NCBI RefSeq assembly: GCF_001984035.1
Contig: NZ_CP019449.1
Span: 1,054,001 to 1,118,000 of the forward strand
DNA length: 64,000 nt
Direction of reading: 5' to 3'
From: Sphingopyxis sp. QXT-31
GTDB taxonomy: Bacteria > Pseudomonadota > Alphaproteobacteria > Sphingomonadales > Sphingomonadaceae
Shown here: in pieces, positions 62,104 to 64,000 of the stretch
Numbering within the stretch: position 1 is the stretch's first letter
Layout of the letters: every line of letters starts with the position of its first letter
The notes under the pieces: model-generated
What the model was told of the DNA's origin: nothing
Databases searched by the model: none
The model's input: the letters and a program-made list of their open reading frames with translations, nothing else
Made by a program: the position numbers and the translations under genes

Positions 62104-62545
62104 GCCTGACGTCCCAGTTGTACGGGATCTTGTCGGTGAACGGGTCCATACGGTCAATCTCGTCCGCGCGGTGCGCGATCGTCGTGCAGTTCGCGACGAT
62201 CGCGGGATATTGGCCGTAGCCCTTGAAGCCGTTCCACACGAAGGGCGGCACGGTGACGAGGCAATAATTGTCCTCGCCCATGAAGATTTCCTGCAGTTCG
62301 CCGCGCGTCGGCGAGCCTTCGCGGTCGTCGTAGAGCACGAATTTGATGCGACCGTGGACGACGGCATAGTTCAGCGTCATCTCGCTGTGGATGTGCCATG
62401 CCTTGATCGCGCCGGGTTGGACGCAGGAGAAATAGATTTCGCCGAATTTCTCGAAATGCGGCGCATCGGCGCGCAGCATGTGCATGATCTTGCCGCGCTC
62501 GTCCGGAATCTGCCGCAGCGGTGTAATCAGGACGCCGTCGATCAT
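62096..62545 (-). CDS. dTDP-4-dehydrorhamnose 3,5-epimerase family protein
   Basis: A 149-residue cupin-fold protein. Family features: GVLITPLRQIPDERGKIMHM, EIYFSCVQPGAIKAWHIHSE (catalytic His near the active site), NYAVVHGRIKFVLYDDREGS, VTVPPFVWNGFKG. It is similar to RfbC-type proteins but shorter (about 180 residues is usual). Members convert 4-keto-6-deoxyhexoses or act as isomerases in CDP-sugar routes. The start is 21 nt after the rfbG stop. Confidence 0.85.
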   Translation of the reverse strand: MIDGVLITPLRQIPDERGKIMHMLRADAPHFEKFGEIYFSCVQPGAIKAWHIHSEMTLNYAVVHGRIKFVLYDDREGSPTRGELQEIFMGEDNYCLVTVPPFVWNGFKGYGQYPAIVANCTTIAHRADEIDRMDPFTDKIPYNWDVRHG

Positions 62546-62566
62546 CTATTCCCCCTCTGGGTTGGT

Positions 62567-63679
62567 TCAGTCCGCCCAGGCGAGCGATTTCGCCCGCGCC
62601 TCGGCCACATAGGTTGCGATATCGTGACGCGTCTGCGCCAGCGGATCGGCGCCGTCGGCGACCACCGCCTTGTACCAGCCCGCGGTCAGCGCGACTCCGC
62701 CTGCGAAGTCGAGCGTCGGTGCCCATTCGAGCTTGTGATAGGCCTTGTCGATCGACAGGCCGAGCAGGCCGGCCTCATGCACCGCGCCTGCCTCGGCGGC
62801 ATTCACCCATTCGCCGGGCCAGTGCTTCAAAAATTCGGTGACCAGCCGTTCGACCGAGCCATTGGCCTCGACCCACGGGCCGAAGTTGAAGGCTTCGGTG
62901 ACGTCGGTGGGCGATTTGACCCGCGCGGTCGTGACTGCGCCGCCGAGCAGCGCGCCGAGCCAGAGATAGCCGCTCAGCGATTCGAGCACATGCTGCCACG
63001 GCCGCGTCGCGCGCGGGTTGCGGATGCGGATCGCCTCGCCCTGCGACAGGCTGCGCACGCAGTCGGGGACAATGCGGTCGACCGACCAGTCGCCGCCGCC
63101 GATGACGTTGCCCGCGCGCACCGTCGCCATCTTTACCGGGCTGTCCGGCGCCGAGAAGAAGCTGCGGCGATAGCTGTGGGCCGCGATCTCGGCGGCGCCC
63201 TTCGACGCGCTGTACGTGTCGTGCCCGCCCATCGGGTCGTCTTCGCGGTAACCCGATAGGATTTCGCGATTCTCGTAGCATTTGTCCGAAGTGACGCACA
63301 CGGCGACTGCGGGCCGCCCGGCGCGGCGCAGCGCATCGAGGACATGCACCGTGCCCATGACGTTGGTCGCCATCGTCTCGACCGGATTGTCGTAGCTGTA
63401 GCGAACCAGCGCCTGCGCCGCGAGGTGCAGGACATAGTCGGGCTTGTGCGCCGCAACGACGTCATTCACCGCATCGGCGTCGCGCACGTCGCCGACGATA
63501 TGCGTCAGTCGGTCGGCGAGGCCGATGCTGTCGAAATGCGTCGGGCCGTCATCGACCTTGTGCGAGAAACCGACGACATTGGCACCGAGCGTGAGCAGCC
63601 ATTCGGCCAGCCACGATCCCTTGAAGCCGGTGTGGCCGGTAAGCAGCACGGTCTTGCCGCGGTAGGCGTCGCCGAACAT
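62567..63679 (-). CDS. rfbG: CDP-glucose 4,6-dehydratase
   Basis: A 370-residue short-chain dehydrogenase. Motifs: VLLTGHTGFKGSWLAEWLLT (NAD loop), HLAAQALVRYSYDNPVETMA, VTSDKCYENREILSGYREDD, YSASKGAAEIAAHSYR (YxxxK) and RAGNVIGGGDWSVDRIVPDC, ATRPWQHVLESLSGYLWL. The sequence order is diagnostic of RfbG/AscB. It converts CDP-glucose to CDP-4-keto-6-deoxyglucose, the branch point for 3,6-dideoxyhexoses. Its start is 9 nt after rfbF. Confidence 0.93.
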   Translation of the reverse strand: MFGDAYRGKTVLLTGHTGFKGSWLAEWLLTLGANVVGFSHKVDDGPTHFDSIGLADRLTHIVGDVRDADAVNDVVAAHKPDYVLHLAAQALVRYSYDNPVETMATNVMGTVHVLDALRRAGRPAVAVCVTSDKCYENREILSGYREDDPMGGHDTYSASKGAAEIAAHSYRRSFFSAPDSPVKMATVRAGNVIGGGDWSVDRIVPDCVRSLSQGEAIRIRNPRATRPWQHVLESLSGYLWLGALLGGAVTTARVKSPTDVTEAFNFGPWVEANGSVERLVTEFLKHWPGEWVNAAEAGAVHEAGLLGLSIDKAYHKLEWAPTLDFAGGVALTAGWYKAVVADGADPLAQTRHDIATYVAEARAKSLAWAD

Positions 63680-63687
63680 CGCGCTGC

Positions 63688-64000
63688 TTACCACTTTTTC
63701 CAGGGCGCCTGCCCTTCGGCCCACAGCTCGTTGAGCAGCGAATATTCGCGCGGCGTGTCCATCGGCTGCCAGAAACCGTTATGTTCGAACATCATCAGCT
63801 CGCGGTCGGCGGCGAGGCGTTCCATGGGCTCGCGCTCGAGGATCAGCTCCTCGCGGTCGTCGAGATAATCGTCGACGAAATTGCGGTTGAAGACGAAGAA
63901 ACCACCGTTGATATGGCCGCCCGACACCTGCGGTTTCTCGTTGAAGCTCGCGACGACGCCGCCTTCGGTGCCGAGCTCGCCGAAGCGGCCCGGAGGATAG
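63688..64000 (-). CDS. rfbF: Glucose-1-phosphate cytidylyltransferase (5' end outside window)
   Basis: The frame is open to the edge of the window and the visible 103 residues are the C-terminal part of RfbF: RFGELGTEGGVVASFNEKPQ, SGGHINGGFFVFNRNFVDDY, ERLAADRELMMFEHNGFWQP and MDTPREYSLLNELWAEGQAP. The GGHINGGFFV and GFWQPMDT motifs are family-specific. It makes CDP-glucose from CTP and glucose-1-phosphate, the first step for rfbG next door. Starts near base 64000 cannot be seen. Confidence 0.9.
   Translation of the reverse strand, partial: YPPGRFGELGTEGGVVASFNEKPQVSGGHINGGFFVFNRNFVDDYLDDREELILEREPMERLAADRELMMFEHNGFWQPMDTPREYSLLNELWAEGQAPWKKW

Overview
The window looks like a chromosomal segment of a high-GC alphaproteobacterium of the Sphingomonadaceae, close to Sphingopyxis. 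The support is gene order and gene style: ispDF next to dusB-ntrB-ntrC, ntrY-ntrX-hfq-hflX-mazG, a TamA/TamB pair, a SapC-family protein, and many dispersed palindromic repeats of the kind seen between sphingomonad genes. The assignment is inference; no 16S rRNA is present. There is no prophage, IS element, CRISPR array or rRNA operon. Three tRNA genes are present.

Layout. 1-2738: end of a TIR-domain membrane protein coupled to a large TPR/SLOG-like/nucleotide cyclase protein, resembling a nucleotide-signalling or conflict system. 2735-7205: rsmB, a small SDHAF4-like protein, SapC family protein, phospholipase D family protein. 7300-12431 (minus): an acyl-CoA carboxylase operon (mccB, an unrecognised 80-residue protein, mccA, MaoC hydratase, CitE-like lyase), probably for branched-chain acyl-CoA breakdown. 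12578-20098: M13 peptidase, Lrp regulator, a histidine kinase with a degenerate ATPase domain, polysaccharide deacetylase, tRNA-Ile2/Met(CAT), M20 peptidase, small membrane protein. 20110-28887: tRNA-Pro, Ala-rich lipoprotein, M28 peptidase, ettA, thioesterase, DUF899 protein, secreted and membrane proteins, carbonic anhydrase, lipA and a Coq10/RatA-type protein. 29097-42358: cinA, a secreted protein and ispDF (minus); then the nitrogen regulation block dusB-ntrB-ntrC / ntrY-ntrX with hfq (two Hfq domains in one chain) and hflX; mazG converges on hflX. Three overlapping orphan ORFs and a repeat lie between ntrC and ntrY.

42435-50350 (minus): a tightly packed run: a 57-residue membrane protein, MBL hydrolase, tatD, metG, holB, tmk, dacC, rlpA, mltB-like transglycosylase. 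Most junctions overlap, so the run links DNA replication (holB, tmk), translation (metG) and wall remodelling (dacC, rlpA, transglycosylase). 50501-53267: FkbM methyltransferase, tRNA-Ser(TGA), outer-membrane barrel, and a GDT1/TMEM165-type manganese transporter preceded by a yybP-ykoY (Mn2+) riboswitch whose first bases are the last codons of an upstream lipoprotein gene. 53267-59874: tamB and tamA, joined by overlapping stop/start codons to that lipoprotein. 60029-64000 (minus): CDP-sugar and glycan genes (rfbF partial, rfbG, a 3,5-epimerase family protein, an NAD-dependent epimerase, a glycosyltransferase), probably for a deoxyhexose-bearing surface polysaccharide.

Non-coding structure. 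One ~115-155 bp palindromic repeat family occurs five times (5287, 8158, 24593, 28916, 35715), usually at or next to stop codons, with two other palindromic repeat families present once each (7210, 20291). Starts were chosen from ribosome-binding sites and family alignment; several open frames extend upstream into repeats and were trimmed.
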